Source: Porphyra umbilicalis
Lineage: Eukaryota > Rhodophyta > Bangiophyceae > Bangiales > Bangiaceae
Length of the DNA: 64,000 nucleotides
Direction: 5' to 3'
Assembly (NCBI GenBank): GCA_002049455.2
Contig: KV918907.1
Location: forward strand, 1-64,000
Shown here: piece by piece, positions 53,475-63,605 of the stretch
How positions within the stretch are numbered: the first letter of the stretch is position 1
Layout: each line of letters begins with the position of its first letter
Position numbers and translations under genes: made by a program
Notes under the pieces: generated by a model
What the model was told of the DNA's origin: nothing
What the model saw: only the letters and a program-made list of their open reading frames with translations
Database searches by the model: none

Positions 53475-53955
53475 TGGTGCGTGTCCCAAACATGAGACAG
53501 CGCGGATTTTTCTTGTTTTCTCGGCCCATTGGCCTTCTTCAACGGTCGGATAATGTATTGCGATCCACTCGGTTCCACTGTGCTGCCAGAGCAGCCCCTG
53601 ACAGAGTTAGCAGGGGCGGCACCTCCTGACATGTCATGGGGGAAAGTGTTAATCATTGCAGCTTCGAAAGGTGACGATCACGCGCCCCAATCAAATGCAC
53701 GGATACTAGAGCAGGCATGTGCTGACAATTTGTGCACAAATAAAAGGGCACCACCTTACCAATGAAGACGTGAAAAAGACCCCCTAAGTAGCTCCCTGTG
53801 AAAAAAATACGGCCAGGGACACCACTCATAGAAGTTCCAGTCGGCACATTAGCTTTGGCATGGCAAACCTGTAACTCAAAGAACCTGAAAAAGACTGGCT
53901 CCAAGATCGGGGCAATCTCAGAGGTCCACAGAACAGGGCCCACTGTGGTATTAAT
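53475..53955. mobile_element. Mariner-like MITE, copy 3 (right end truncated)
   Basis: Same orientation as copy 1; begins TGGTGCGTGTCCCAAACATG after TA at 53473-53474, and similarity stops near 53955 before the right terminal repeat. More diverged than copies 1 and 2. Confidence 0.75.
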
Positions 53956-55128
53956 GACGTTAGTTCAATTACCAGTGTACTGAGACCGACCGTAGCCAAG
54001 CAATAAAGCGAGTTCTATCGCCGTCGCGGCGAGGAAGAAAGACCTTTTGTTCAAGGGCATCCAATTGGGAGCCGGGTGGCGCCCACGACGGCGACCCCGG
54101 ACCCACGGTGATTTAATACAAACGAGGGCACCGGTCGATCGACCGTCCGATCCCAAGCTATCGTAATGAGTGCCGGCAGACAGATAAGACAGGCAAGCAA
54201 ACTAACAGCAGCAAATAACAATGCGAAAGTAACCCCTCAAAGGGCGTGCCACAAGCCGAGTCACACAAATCCGTGGATTCGGCCAGTCAAGGGGGCTACT
54301 CGTGGCAAATTGCCAATTGGGAGCAGAGATATGCTACATACCTCCAACGCGAGATTTGAACCGTCCCGGTGAGATCCGAGGATGGTGAAACCCATTTGGG
54401 CGATCGCGGCCTCTTACGGGCCCGCGCGGGCGCAACCGCCCAGGCGGCGGGAGCCGTGGGGGGCGCGCCGCCCAGTCCCGATTGGGGGGAGGTGGCGGTT
54501 CGCCGTCGTCGGTCGCGACCGTCCGGCCACGCACGCGTGGGCGTGGATGGCGGGCAGCTGACGCTGCGGGTCCGACCGGCGCTTGCGCGTACGCGCTCCC
54601 GCGCAGGCGAGTCGGCGTCGGCATGGGCGTGGGGGCCAGGCGGCCGGTTGACGGGCGACGAGCGTCAGGGTTAAGACCCGTTGATGCGCAGGTGCGTCGT
54701 GCAACACGTGTTGGGGCGATCGTCGTCGGCGCCGAGTGGCGCCTCCTTCGTCGGGGTTTTGACTACCCCGACGACACGGAGAAAGCCGGGACGCGGGTCC
54801 GTGTTACCGAGAGTGGGGGTGGGGTTCGCACCTCAAGGCCGGTTACCACCGAGGCGTGCGCGTGGCGCAGCACTGGCTGGGTGGTCGTCATCGTGCCGGC
54901 AGGCGCCGACCTCGTCGGGGTGCTGACTCCCTTGGCGACGAGGCGAAAGCCGGCGTGCGGGTCCGCGCTGTGTCGGCACGGGGCCATCCTGTGTCTTCGT
55001 GCTCACGCACAGGTCGCGGCCTAACGGCAAGGTTGAGTAGGGGTGCGCCGCCGCGAGGTGGCACACCGCGAGGTTGTGGACCCGGTGAGTGTGGGTTTGC
55101 GCTGGGTGGGGGGGGCGGCGCGCACGGC
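53956..55128. other. Gene-free or unassigned stretch upstream of the coding minisatellite
   Basis: 54400-55120 is GC-rich; 54727-54800 and 54904-54970 are related short duplicates (both with CGTCGGGGT..TGACT...GAAAGCCGG). May hold the 5' end of the unknown gene downstream. Confidence 0.4.
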
Positions 55129-55505
55129 GGCAAGCGCGGAAAGCCCGGCGGCGACGGCGGCACGGGCGGCAAGCGCTGCGTCGGCGACGACAAGGGCGGC
55201 AAGCTCGGCGAAGACGGCGGCAAGGGCGGCAAGCGCTGCGTCGGCGACGACAAGGGCGGAAAGCCCGGCGGCGACGGCGGCAAGGGCGGCAAGCGCTGCG
55301 TCGGCGACGACAAGGGCGGCAAGCGCTGCGTCGGCGGCAAGCGCGGCAAGCCCGGCGGCGACGGCGGCAAGGGCGGCAAGCGCTGCGTCGGCGGCAAGCG
55401 CGGCAAGCCCGGCGGCGACGGCGGCAAGGGCGGCAAGCGCTGCGTCGGCGGCGACAGGCGACCAAGAGCTGCGTCGGCGGCAACAAGCGCGGCAAGCCCG
55501 GCGGC
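55129..55505 (+). repeat. Coding minisatellite, 54-60 bp units
   Basis: Six to seven units, each a multiple of three bases (60, 60, then 54), so all plus frames stay open. In the frame with codons at 55126+3n it encodes Gly/Lys repeats with one Cys each, of type GGKRCVGGKRGKPGGDGGK. At the 3' edge the same motif (SCVGGNKRGKPGGDSQGK) continues in the frame of the downstream ORF, so the array was probably the N-terminal part of that protein before a one-base frame change near 55460. Confidence 0.7.
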
Positions 55506-55541
55506 GACAGCCAGGGTAAACACCCCCGAACGGCCAACGCT

Positions 55542-57500
55542 ATGGCGGATTCGGCCGCGATGGCGGTGGACGTCGGCGTTGCGGATGGCGGGGCGGTCAT
55601 CGACGGGGCGCATGCCGCAGAGGGGGGCCATCCGGAAGTGGATTGCTCCACGGACCCGGAGGCCTTGCGCCAGTTTCGGCCTCGCGGCTCGTACTACGCA
55701 CACGCGGAACCTGTGGAGGTGGTTGATGGGGTCCCGCGGGTCACCGACAACCGTCTGTACGAAATGTGCGTGCGCAATCGCGCTCGTGCGCACACGCATC
55801 GTGTCTACGCGCATTACGAGGCGTTGCCCGACTTCGTTGACGTGATGGCGCAAGCCGGGTTGCCGGACCACGCGGGCGACCGCGTGGCCGAGGTCCATGG
55901 GGACCCGTACTTTGGGCACCAGGGCCCCCAGCGTCGTGTGTACGAGGTGATGTCGTTTTGCAACGAGGTCGCGCGCTACCAAGTGCCCTTGCACCCGTTC
56001 CACCGCTTGGTGTACGCCAATGCGCTTCTGTTCCCTGTGAAGGGTACAGAGACGATCGAGGCGGCGGCCAACTCGTTTTGCCGCTTGTTGCGCAACTGGC
56101 CGAAGGCCGTCTTCCTCAAGCAAGCTCTCGCCGAGGACCTTTCGGTCCCGTTCGGGCACGACTCCGGTCTGGAGCCGTACCTCGAGCAGCTCGCGCTGGT
56201 GAAGCACGAGGAGAACGACAACGTCGAGGACGATCGCAGTCCGCGTGTCACCGGGTTGCCGAACTTCTTCCGGTTGCCAATGTTCCCATCCGACCACCGT
56301 CGGGCCGCCGACACGCGCTTCTTTCGCGGTCGCGAGTTGATGCCCACCGCGTGGGCGGCTGGATTTTTCCGTGCGCCACGGAAGTTTGACTTGTCACGTT
56401 CGCTTCTGCCTATCCCGGCGTGGGAACCCCACACGGGGTTGTGGGTGGCGACCCCCGTAGTGGTGTCGTACCTGGCGGATGCGTTGCGCAACGTCTACAG
56501 CTCAGTCTGGCAGGAGGTGTACTCCGAGTCCTACTGCAACTTAGTTGCTGCGTGGGTTTACACCCTGCAGGAGGACAAGCTCTTCGTCCACTTGGACGCT
56601 AGGACGCTTCGTCATTTCGACGCGTTGGATACGTCCAAGTTGAAGGACGCGCCCGACGGCGAAGCCAAGTACGTCTTGTACGGAAAGATGCGTCAAGCCG
56701 TGACGGCGTTTCCCTGGCAGAAGGTCCTTAAGGACGTGGTCTGGCGCGACCGCGACTCCGGGGAAGCCCGTCAGGTGCGGGTCACGGTCGACCCGACCAA
56801 GGAGTACGGCTTTTGCCTTCGCCACCCTTGTGTCGATTTCGACTGGGCGTTGGACCCGAACGCGCCACTCCCGATGGCTCGAATCACTTCGAGCCATCCC
56901 GGGGTGTGGCGTCGTGGTCGTCGGAACTGGGCTCACGCCGTTGGCGACGCCCGAGAGGGCCGCTACCGCCCGCATTCGCCACGGCGCGATCGCTCGCCGT
57001 CTCCGCCCCGGGCGGTGGATGCCACTTGGCCGACCCGCGCGTCTTCCTCCGCGGCGGTTGCCTTGTTTGGGTCGGCGCGCGCGCGCGATGTACGCGCTCG
57101 CACGCCCCGTGGGGCAGCCTTGTCGGCGGTGGCTAACGCCTGGGTCGAGCAGATCGCGGGCTTGCGGACCGCTGTTGAGCGCGCGGACGGACGGGGTGTC
57201 GAGTCGGCTTTGTCCATTATTGGACAGGCCGTGGCTCGCGCCGTTGACGGCGATGCCAATTACGGGCGATTCGCCCAGCACCTCGAGGTTATCCAGCCAG
57301 AGGAGGAGGCTACGCCGGCGCGCTTCAACGCGCAGAGCATTCTTGGTCGTCGGACGCACGAGGTCGGGGGCCCGTCGACGGGGGCTCCGCACTCGGCGCG
57401 CCACACGAGTGCGCGTAGTGTCTCGCAGGTGTCGGCGGCCAGTTTTGGCGCGAGCCGCGACTCCCGCCGGGACTCGCGTCGTCGTGACGAGGAGGTGTAG
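55542..57500 (+). CDS. Unrecognised 652-residue protein with C-terminal RS-type region
   Basis: Open without interruption from ATG 55542; the frame is open upstream through the minisatellite to 55089. Residues about 45-470 are non-repetitive and rich in aromatic residues, for example DPYFGHQGPQRRVYEVMSF, LEPYLEQLALVKHEENDNV, WQEVYSESYCNLVAAWVYTL and LRHPCVDFDWALDPNAPLP. Residues about 490-510 are an Arg-Ser segment (HSPRRDRSPSPPR), and the C-terminus is Ser/Arg-rich ending SRRDSRRRDEEV. No catalytic motif, zinc knuckle or membrane segment is seen. It lies in a transposon-rich region, and a Gag-like nucleic-acid-binding protein of an undescribed element is one possibility, but I cannot assign a family. 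The upstream Gly/Lys/Cys repeats may belong to it. Confidence 0.6.
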   Translation: MADSAAMAVDVGVADGGAVIDGAHAAEGGHPEVDCSTDPEALRQFRPRGSYYAHAEPVEVVDGVPRVTDNRLYEMCVRNRARAHTHRVYAHYEALPDFVDVMAQAGLPDHAGDRVAEVHGDPYFGHQGPQRRVYEVMSFCNEVARYQVPLHPFHRLVYANALLFPVKGTETIEAAANSFCRLLRNWPKAVFLKQALAEDLSVPFGHDSGLEPYLEQLALVKHEENDNVEDDRSPRVTGLPNFFRLPMFPSDHRRAADTRFFRGRELMPTAWAAGFFRAPRKFDLSRSLLPIPAWEPHTGLWVATPVVVSYLADALRNVYSSVWQEVYSESYCNLVAAWVYTLQEDKLFVHLDARTLRHFDALDTSKLKDAPDGEAKYVLYGKMRQAVTAFPWQKVLKDVVWRDRDSGEARQVRVTVDPTKEYGFCLRHPCVDFDWALDPNAPLPMARITSSHPGVWRRGRRNWAHAVGDAREGRYRPHSPRRDRSPSPPRAVDATWPTRASSSAAVALFGSARARDVRARTPRGAALSAVANAWVEQIAGLRTAVERADGRGVESALSIIGQAVARAVDGDANYGRFAQHLEVIQPEEEATPARFNAQSILGRRTHEVGGPSTGAPHSARHTSARSVSQVSAASFGASRDSRRDSRRRDEEV

Positions 57501-57804
57501 CGAGGTTCACTGTTCAGTGACTTGCTCGGTTGACCCCGGCGGGGGGGTGGCGTTGCCGATGTCGAGGGCTTACGCCTTTTCCGGGTGTTGATGTTTCTTC
57601 GTCTTGTTATTGTTCGTCGTTTGACATGTTTGTATCCACTTCTCAGTTTTTCTGTTGATCGTCATAGCGATGAAGGAGGTGGCAGGCCATCATGGCCCAT
57701 GTCGTGGGATTTGTATCCCTTGCGTCTGCTGATAAAAGCACTTCGTACTCGAAACATGCACGTATGGCAGTAGCGTACCAACTGGTGTTGGTCCATTGTG
57801 GTAT
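57501..57804. other. Target region left of the copia element
   Basis: No gene seen. Before the copia insertion this was joined to 63462 onward. Confidence 0.6.
57800..57804. repeat. Target-site duplication GGTAT (left)
   Basis: Identical to 63457-63461, directly flanking the two LTRs. Confidence 0.93.
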
Positions 57805-58171
57805 TGTGAAGTGTACTTCCGCAGTCCCCCAGGGACAATTGGCCCTTGCGTAAGTCGTAAGTCTTTTTATTTGTGTGGTGACACTGCATGTACTTGATTG
57901 TAGATCCTTCAGCGGGGAACCCAGTAGGGGTTGAGCTCCGGGGGAGATTTGTGTGGGGAGCGGCGCCTGGAGTGTGAGGCTGTGGGTGCCCTCCGGAGGT
58001 GCAGGAGCTGCCCTGGGAGGTGCCGTGCGGGCCTTGTCGGCCGCGCCATTGGGGGTGCCTGGGAAGGCCCTGCGGCTGAGGCGGCCTGGGGGATATCAGG
58101 CACGCCTTCGCAGGCCTGGGAACGCAGTGCCTAGTAAAATAACGCACCCACTCAACATCATGGACTTCACA
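57805..58171 (+). repeat. 5' LTR of copia element
   Basis: 367 bp, starts TGTGAAGT and ends ACTTCACA, an 8-bp perfect terminal inverted repeat. Confidence 0.95.
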
Positions 58172-58185
58172 GGTTGTGGGCCCAG
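58172..58185 (+). promoter_or_regulatory. Primer binding site, half-initiator-tRNA type
   Basis: GGTTGTGGGCCCAG follows the 5' LTR directly. It is complementary to the anticodon-loop region of eukaryotic initiator tRNA-Met, with one A to G change that still allows a G-U pair at the anticodon U. Drosophila copia uses the same internal site. Confidence 0.7.
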
Positions 58186-58295
58186 TGTCGCTGGTGGTGA
58201 TCGTCGTCTTCCGCTCTAACGTTTGCGGGACGGCGCTCGTTGGGCTGCTGTGTGTTCCGGCGTCGGGCAAGCGGGCTTAGCCTTCCACGTCGTCA

Positions 58296-61200
58296 GTGTC
58301 GCGCCTCGGGGCGCGGTCGTTGTCGTCATGTCGGAGTACGGGCGCTACGGTGGCCCTCGGTTTGCGCAGCTGGACCATCCAGATGTCGGTCAAGCCGGTT
58401 CATCTCCATTCGGTGACGGCGGTCAGTACGGCCAAGGACGCGTGGGACGCGCTCAAGGACATCTTTGAGACGCCTGACTACGCACGGCTGCTGCAGCTCA
58501 TGCACGAGCTGAGCAACCTCAAGAAGGACCGCGACGAGAACATCATTAAGTACACGTCGCGCGCCAAGGGCCTCCGCCAAGAACTTGCCATGCTGGGCAA
58601 CCAGGTGGACGAGGACGCACTCGTGCTGCAGATCCTGTCGGGTCTTCCAGCAGAGTACCACATGATCAAGACCGTGCTGGAGAACATGGACGGGAAGCGC
58701 AACCTCGCCGAAGTTAGCGCCAAGCCGCTCACGGTGGAGCAGCGGGCCAGCCGAGGGCGGTCGTCGTCGTCGACTGGCGCCAAGTCGCAAGCGTTTGCGG
58801 CATCGGCTACCAAAAAGCCGTGGGACAGGAAGGCGGTCGTGTGCTACTACTGCGACGTGAAAGGGCACATGAAGCGCGACTGCCTCAAGAAGAAGGCCGA
58901 CGACGCCAGGGGCAACAAGAAGCCAAACGGCGGGCGTCGGGATGGTGGCGGGGGCGGTGGTGCACCTCCCCTTGCCGCATTGGTCTACACCGCGTCGGCA
59001 GGCCAGGCCGGGGAGCACAAGACTCCCAAGAGCACCAATGGGATGTCGACCTGGGTGCTGGACTTCGGCGCGACCAACCATATGGCCGCCAGGGACAAGT
59101 GCAACACCAAGGTACGAATGGTCCTCGGTGAGGCCATGCTCGTGCCAGACCTCACGGAGAACCTGTTGTCTGTGCGTGCGGTCGACCGCCGCGGCGGAGC
59201 GGTGGTGTTTGTCGGAGACGCCTGCTACATCCTCAGCGATGGAGAGGCGGTACTCTCAAGCGGGGTGTTGAGCAACGCGTCTGTCATCGGTTCGGTCAAC
59301 GAGTCCGAGAACTACGTGCTCAAGGTGACGCCAGTCAAGGCGTCGGTAAGCGCCGCCTCAACACGCATGGACGGCGAGGCGGAGCTGTGGCACCGCAGGT
59401 TCAACCACTTGGGCTTCGAGAACCTCAAGCGAGTGGTCGGGATGGTCGACGGGATTCCAGCTTCGGTGGCGGACGCCAAGCGCATCCTTGGCACGGTGTG
59501 TGTCCCGTGTGTTGATGGCAAGATGGCGCGTTCCCCGCATCATCGCTCCACTACAACGAGCACCAAGTGCGAGTTGGCTCACACCGACGTTGATGGGCCC
59601 TTGACGGAGTCGTTGGGCGGTTCAGTATACTTCTTGACGCTGATGGAGGACTCTACTGGCTTCATCACGGCGACGCCCATCAAGACGAAGGGGATGGTAC
59701 CGGACGTCATCAAGGCCCGCATTACGCAGCTTGAGACCCTCACCGGGCTCAAAGTGAAGCGGGTGCGCCACGATGGCGCAAAAGAGTACGTCAGCCACGA
59801 CCTCAAGGCGTGGTATGACAACAAGGGCATCTCGTCAGAGAAGACGGCGCCGTATTCATCGCAGCATAACGGCAAGGCGGAGCGTGTCAACCGCTACATC
59901 ATGGAGCGCGTTTGCGCGGCACTGCTGGACGCCGGTGCGGAAGAGGAGCTGTGGGCTGAGGCGCTCTCCTCGGTCATCCACGTGCTAAACCGGTCCGCCA
60001 AGGCCGGGAAAGATGTGACGCCCCTTGAGGGGCTCACGGGGCGACGCCCTGACGTGAAGGGATTTCGCGTCTGAAGGAGCCGGGCCTGGGCTCGCAAGCC
60101 CAAGCAGCAGCAGCGCAAGCTGGAACCAAGGACAGATGTTGGCCGCTTTGTTGGCTACACCGTTGGTGGAAAGGCCTACCGCATCCTCGAGGATGATTCA
60201 AACAAGATCTTCGAGCGCCGAGACGTGCTCATGGAGGAGATCCCAAGCAAGACCATGAACAAGACCTCTGCTTCTGGTTCAAGCGCCAGTACTCGCCTGA
60301 CGGCGTGGACGGATGGTGACAAGGAGGACGGTGCGATGAACATGCTGGACGCGGAAGTCCCCAGCGGGGACGAGTATGCTCCGCAGCAGTCTTCAGAGAG
60401 CGACGGCGCGCCGGAAAAGGAGGCCGTCCATGACGCGGAAGACGGCGATGATGATGACGACAACAAGGACGCGGCGGCTCAAGAACGGCACCAAGTGCTG
60501 CCTGACTCCACAACGGAGAGTGATGACGACGGGGCGCAAGCACCCCGGCGGTCCAAGCGCAAGCCGGCACCAAAGGTTACCTGGTGGGAGAGCAACCCGA
60601 AGGCGTATGTGGCAGGGGGGCCATTTGGTGACGCTAAGTCTGCCTGGGACCTGAGCAAGCCGCCGACCAACGCGAAGTAGGCGCGTGCACGCTCGGACTG
60701 GCCGCTATGGAAGGCGGCAGAGAACGAAGAGTACCTGGCGCACAAGAAGCTTGGTACCTGGTCCAAGACCAAGAGCAACGTCAAGCGCAAGGCAGTCAAG
60801 ACTCGGTTCGTGTACGACACCAAGCGCGATTCGAAAGGCAACGTGACGAGGTACAAGGCGCGCCTGGTCGCGCAAGGCTTCAACCAAGTACCGGGGCGTG
60901 ATTTTGACGAGACTTGGGCGCCAGTGCCCAGCTCGGCAACAACACGCGCACTCTTCGCGGTGGACGCGGCCAAGGACTGGAAGGTTCACCACGTGGACGT
61001 CAAGACGGCTTTCCTAAACGCCAAGATGGACAAGGAGATGTACATCAACCTTCCGGAAGGCACCGAGCCGAAGGGGGCACATGAGGTCTTCCGTCTCAAC
61101 CTAGCTCTGTATGGGACAAAGCAGGCGGGGCGCCTGTGGGGCATCAAGCTCAACAAAGAGCTCAAGGCTATTGGGGCAGTCCGGTCCAAGGTGGACCCGT

Positions 61201-62237
61201 GCCTCTACACGTGGAGCCACCCGGTGCGAGGGCTGGTATACATCCTAGTCTACGTGGAAGATCTAATCGTTGCGGGCAAGAGCCTTGACGGGGTTCAAGC
61301 GGTCAAGAACTCGGTGTCGGCGACGTTCGACGTGCGCGACATGGGGGAGGTCGAGGACTTCATCGGCATGAAGGTAATGCGTGACCGGGCGGCCAAGATG
61401 CTCACACTGAGCAACCCGGGGCATGTTATCGCACTCCTTGAGGCGTTTGGAATGTCTAACTCCACGCCCAACAAGACGCCAATGGTGTCGGGGGCCAAGC
61501 TGGCCAAGACGGGGGAGAACCTCTTGCCCGACGGCAACAGATATGCCGAGCTTGTCGGCTCCCTGTTCTTTCTCTCTACAACGACGAGGCCGGAAATTGC
61601 CTTTGCCGTGGGCGTGCTGTCGCGCTACATGGCCTGCCCCGAGGAGGACCACATGCGCGCGGCCAAGGGGGTGCTTCGGTACCTTCGCGGGGCTACGCGC
61701 CTCGGGGTCGCGTACGGCACCTACAAGCCTTTCCAAGCGTACGTCGACGCCGACTGGGCGGGCGACGTTGACGCTCGTCGGTCGACGACGGGTTTCATCT
61801 TCACACTCAACGGCGGGCCGGTCTCGTGGGCGAGCAAGCGCCAGTCGACGGTGGCAACGTCGACGGCTGAGGCCGAGTACGTGGCCGCCGCGATTGCGAC
61901 CAAGGAGGCCCTTTGGCTCCGCAAGCTCTTATCGGCGCTTGGCGTCGACGGCTGTGCCGTTCCCATGGGGGAAGACAACCAGGCGTGCCTGGCGCTCGTC
62001 AACAACCCCGAGGCAACGGGGCGCAACAAGCACGTGGACATCGCGTACCACATGGTGCGCGAGTACGTGTCGTGCGGCGACGTGACCTTTTACTTCCTGC
62101 CGAGTGCTGAGATGCCCGCGGACGGGCTCACCAAGGCGCTGCCGGGGCCGGCGTTCAAGGCATTCCGTGACGCAGCGGGTGTCGGGCCCGACTTGGGCGT
62201 GGCGGCGGGCGCGCTTGAGCCCGACCCGGCGTTCTAA
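58296..62237 (+). pseudogene. gag-pol: Copia Gag-Pol polyprotein, interrupted by two stops
   Basis: One frame (first ATG 58383, open from GTG 58296) to TAA at 62235-62237. In order: UBN2-type Gag helices (EELS-like MHELSNLKKDRDENIIKY, ILSGLPAEYH); CCHC knuckle CYYCDVKGHMKRDC; protease with DFGATNH (codons from 59061) where Ser is usual at the second position; integrase with the HRRFNHLG...CVPC finger and acidic residues in HTDVDGP, RHDGAKEY and GKAERVN; then stop TGA at 60072-60074; a divergent linker; stop TAG at 60678-60680; reverse transcriptase with YVED (from 61251) instead of YVDD; RNase H with DADWAGD and ADGLTKALPG at the end. Gag lacks its usual first ~80 residues. The element cannot make functional Pol from this copy. 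Confidence 0.92.
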
Positions 62238-62380
62238 CGCACGTTGTCACACTGCCCGGCTTTGGGGCGCTAAATGGCTTTAGCGCATCCGGCTGGGCGG
62301 GCCCGGGCGCCGATTTCAAGAATTCGGGCCCGGATGTCGCGGCCTAGAAGATCGTTCCGGGACCGACACGGGGCGCTGTT

Positions 62381-62444
62381 GCAACACGTGGCGCTGTTGC
62401 AACACGTGTTGCCTTTGCAACACGTGGTGTCGGTGCAACACGTG
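62381..62444. repeat. Four GCAACACGTG words at exact 18-bp spacing
   Basis: Copies begin at 62381, 62399, 62417 and 62435. Each contains the palindrome CACGTG, a binding core of bHLH/bZIP factors in plants and fungi. Confidence 0.95.
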
Positions 62445-62570
62445 GCGATGGGGCAAAAGTGCTTTGGGCCCTCTTCCTGTGGTGCCCGACAGGCCGGATG
62501 TGGTCGTACGGGCACCCGGACGGGTCGGGCGTGGTCAGGGCACCTGCCCGGTCCTTCCTGGGCCCTTTTC

Positions 62571-63000
62571 GAGGTCGGTTGAAAAACCGAGGTTTGGAAG
62601 GGGTGTAAAGGGCTTTAGCCCCGCCGTGAGAACGGTCATTGTGGGGGTGGTGCCCGATGGACCGGATGGGGTCCTACGGGTACCAGGGAGGCCCGGAGAT
62701 GCCGCCGGCATCCTCGCGGGCCTGTTTTGGCCCCATCGGAGGTCGGTTGAAAAACCGACTTCTCGACATGGGGCTAAAGGGCTTTAGACCCCCGGCCAGA
62801 ACGGTCACTGTGGGGGTGGTGCCTGATGGACCGGATGGGGTCCTACGGGCATCAGGGAGGCCCGGAGATGCCTCTGGCATCCTCAAGGGTCTGCTTTGGC
62901 CCCATCCGAGGTCGGTTGAAAAACCGACCTCTGGACATGGGGCTGAAGGGCTTTTGACCCCTCTGCTTGAAAGGGGTCTAAAGGGCTTTAGACCCCTCGG
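62571..63000. repeat. 169-bp tandem repeat, about 2.5 copies
   Basis: Units start at 62571, 62739 and 62908 (period 168-169). Each begins with a hairpin GGTCGGTT-GAAA-AACCGACC (perfect in the third copy, 62910-62929) and contains CTAAAGGGCTTTAG. Confidence 0.93.
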
Positions 63001-63079
63001 TCAGATCGTCCATGAAAAACCTTGCATGGACTTTCGATGACGGGAAATTGACCGGGTGGGAGGAATATTCCCTGGGGTA

Positions 63080-63089
63080 CTGGGGGGAG
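63080..63089 (+). promoter_or_regulatory. Polypurine tract of the copia element
   Basis: CTGGGGGGAG immediately precedes the TG of the 3' LTR and would prime plus-strand synthesis. Confidence 0.8.
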
Positions 63090-63456
63090 TGTGAAGTGTA
63101 CTTTCGCAGTCCCCCAGGGACAATTGGCCCTTGCGTAAGTCGTAAGTCTTTTTATTTGTGTGGTGACACTGCATGTACTTGATTGCAGATCTATCAGCGG
63201 GGAACCCAGTAGGGGTTGAGCTCCGCGGGAGATTTGTGTGGGGAGCGGCGCCTGGAGTGTGAGGCTGTGGGCGCCCTCCGGAGGTGCAGGAGCTGCCCTG
63301 GGAGGTGCCGTGCGGGCCTTGTCGGCCGCGCCATTGGGGGTGCCTGGGAAGGCCCTGCGGCTGAGGCGGCCTGGGGGATATCAGGCACGCCTTCGCAGGC
63401 CTGGGAACGCAGTGCCTAGTAAAATAACGCACCCACTCAACATCATCGACTTCAAA
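63090..63456 (+). repeat. 3' LTR of copia element
   Basis: 367 bp, starts TGTGAAGT and ends ACTTCAAA (one change from the 5' LTR end); eight differences from the 5' LTR and no gaps. Confidence 0.95.
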
Positions 63457-63461
63457 GGTAT
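63457..63461. repeat. Target-site duplication GGTAT (right)
   Basis: Matches 57800-57804. Confidence 0.93.
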
Positions 63462-63605
63462 TTCTACGGTTGCTTCCTCTGTGGTTGTTACCAAGCGTCG
63501 AAGGACGGAGTACAAGTGTTGTACCGGAGGTACCAGAAACCCGTTGGGGAGTACTGGTACAGAGGGATCGCTCCCGTTCAGTGTCGCCGGCGCGGATTTC
63601 GGGCA

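Larger units (their letters stand above)
62238..63089 (+). other. Non-coding 3' region of the copia element
   Basis: About 850 bases between the end of pol and the 3' LTR, unusually long for copia. It contains the CACGTG repeats at 62381-62444 and the 169-bp repeats at 62571-63000, and ends with the polypurine tract. Confidence 0.85.
57805..63456 (+). mobile_element. Complete Ty1/copia-type LTR retrotransposon, coding-dead
   Basis: Two 367-bp LTRs with 8 differences (about 98% identical), 5-bp target duplication GGTAT, primer site at the inner edge of the 5' LTR and a polypurine tract at the inner edge of the 3' LTR. Integrase precedes reverse transcriptase, the copia order. One reading frame spans gag-pol but contains two nonsense codons, and the RT catalytic motif is altered. 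The Gag N-terminus appears to be missing. A non-coding 3' part (62238-63089) carries tandem repeats. Confidence 0.95.

Noticed and set aside
54330..54410. B-box-like word on the minus strand suggesting a tRNA
   Set aside because: The bases flanking the T-loop do not pair and no acceptor stem can be formed.
54856..55845. 329-codon ORF through the minisatellite
   Set aside because: Its unique parts are Arg/Trp-rich without features. Only the repeat portion is meaningful and is discussed with the downstream gene.
62381..62444. Evenly spaced repeats as a CRISPR array
   Set aside because: Eighteen-base period leaves no spacer of CRISPR size, the context is a eukaryotic retrotransposon, and no cas-like gene exists here.
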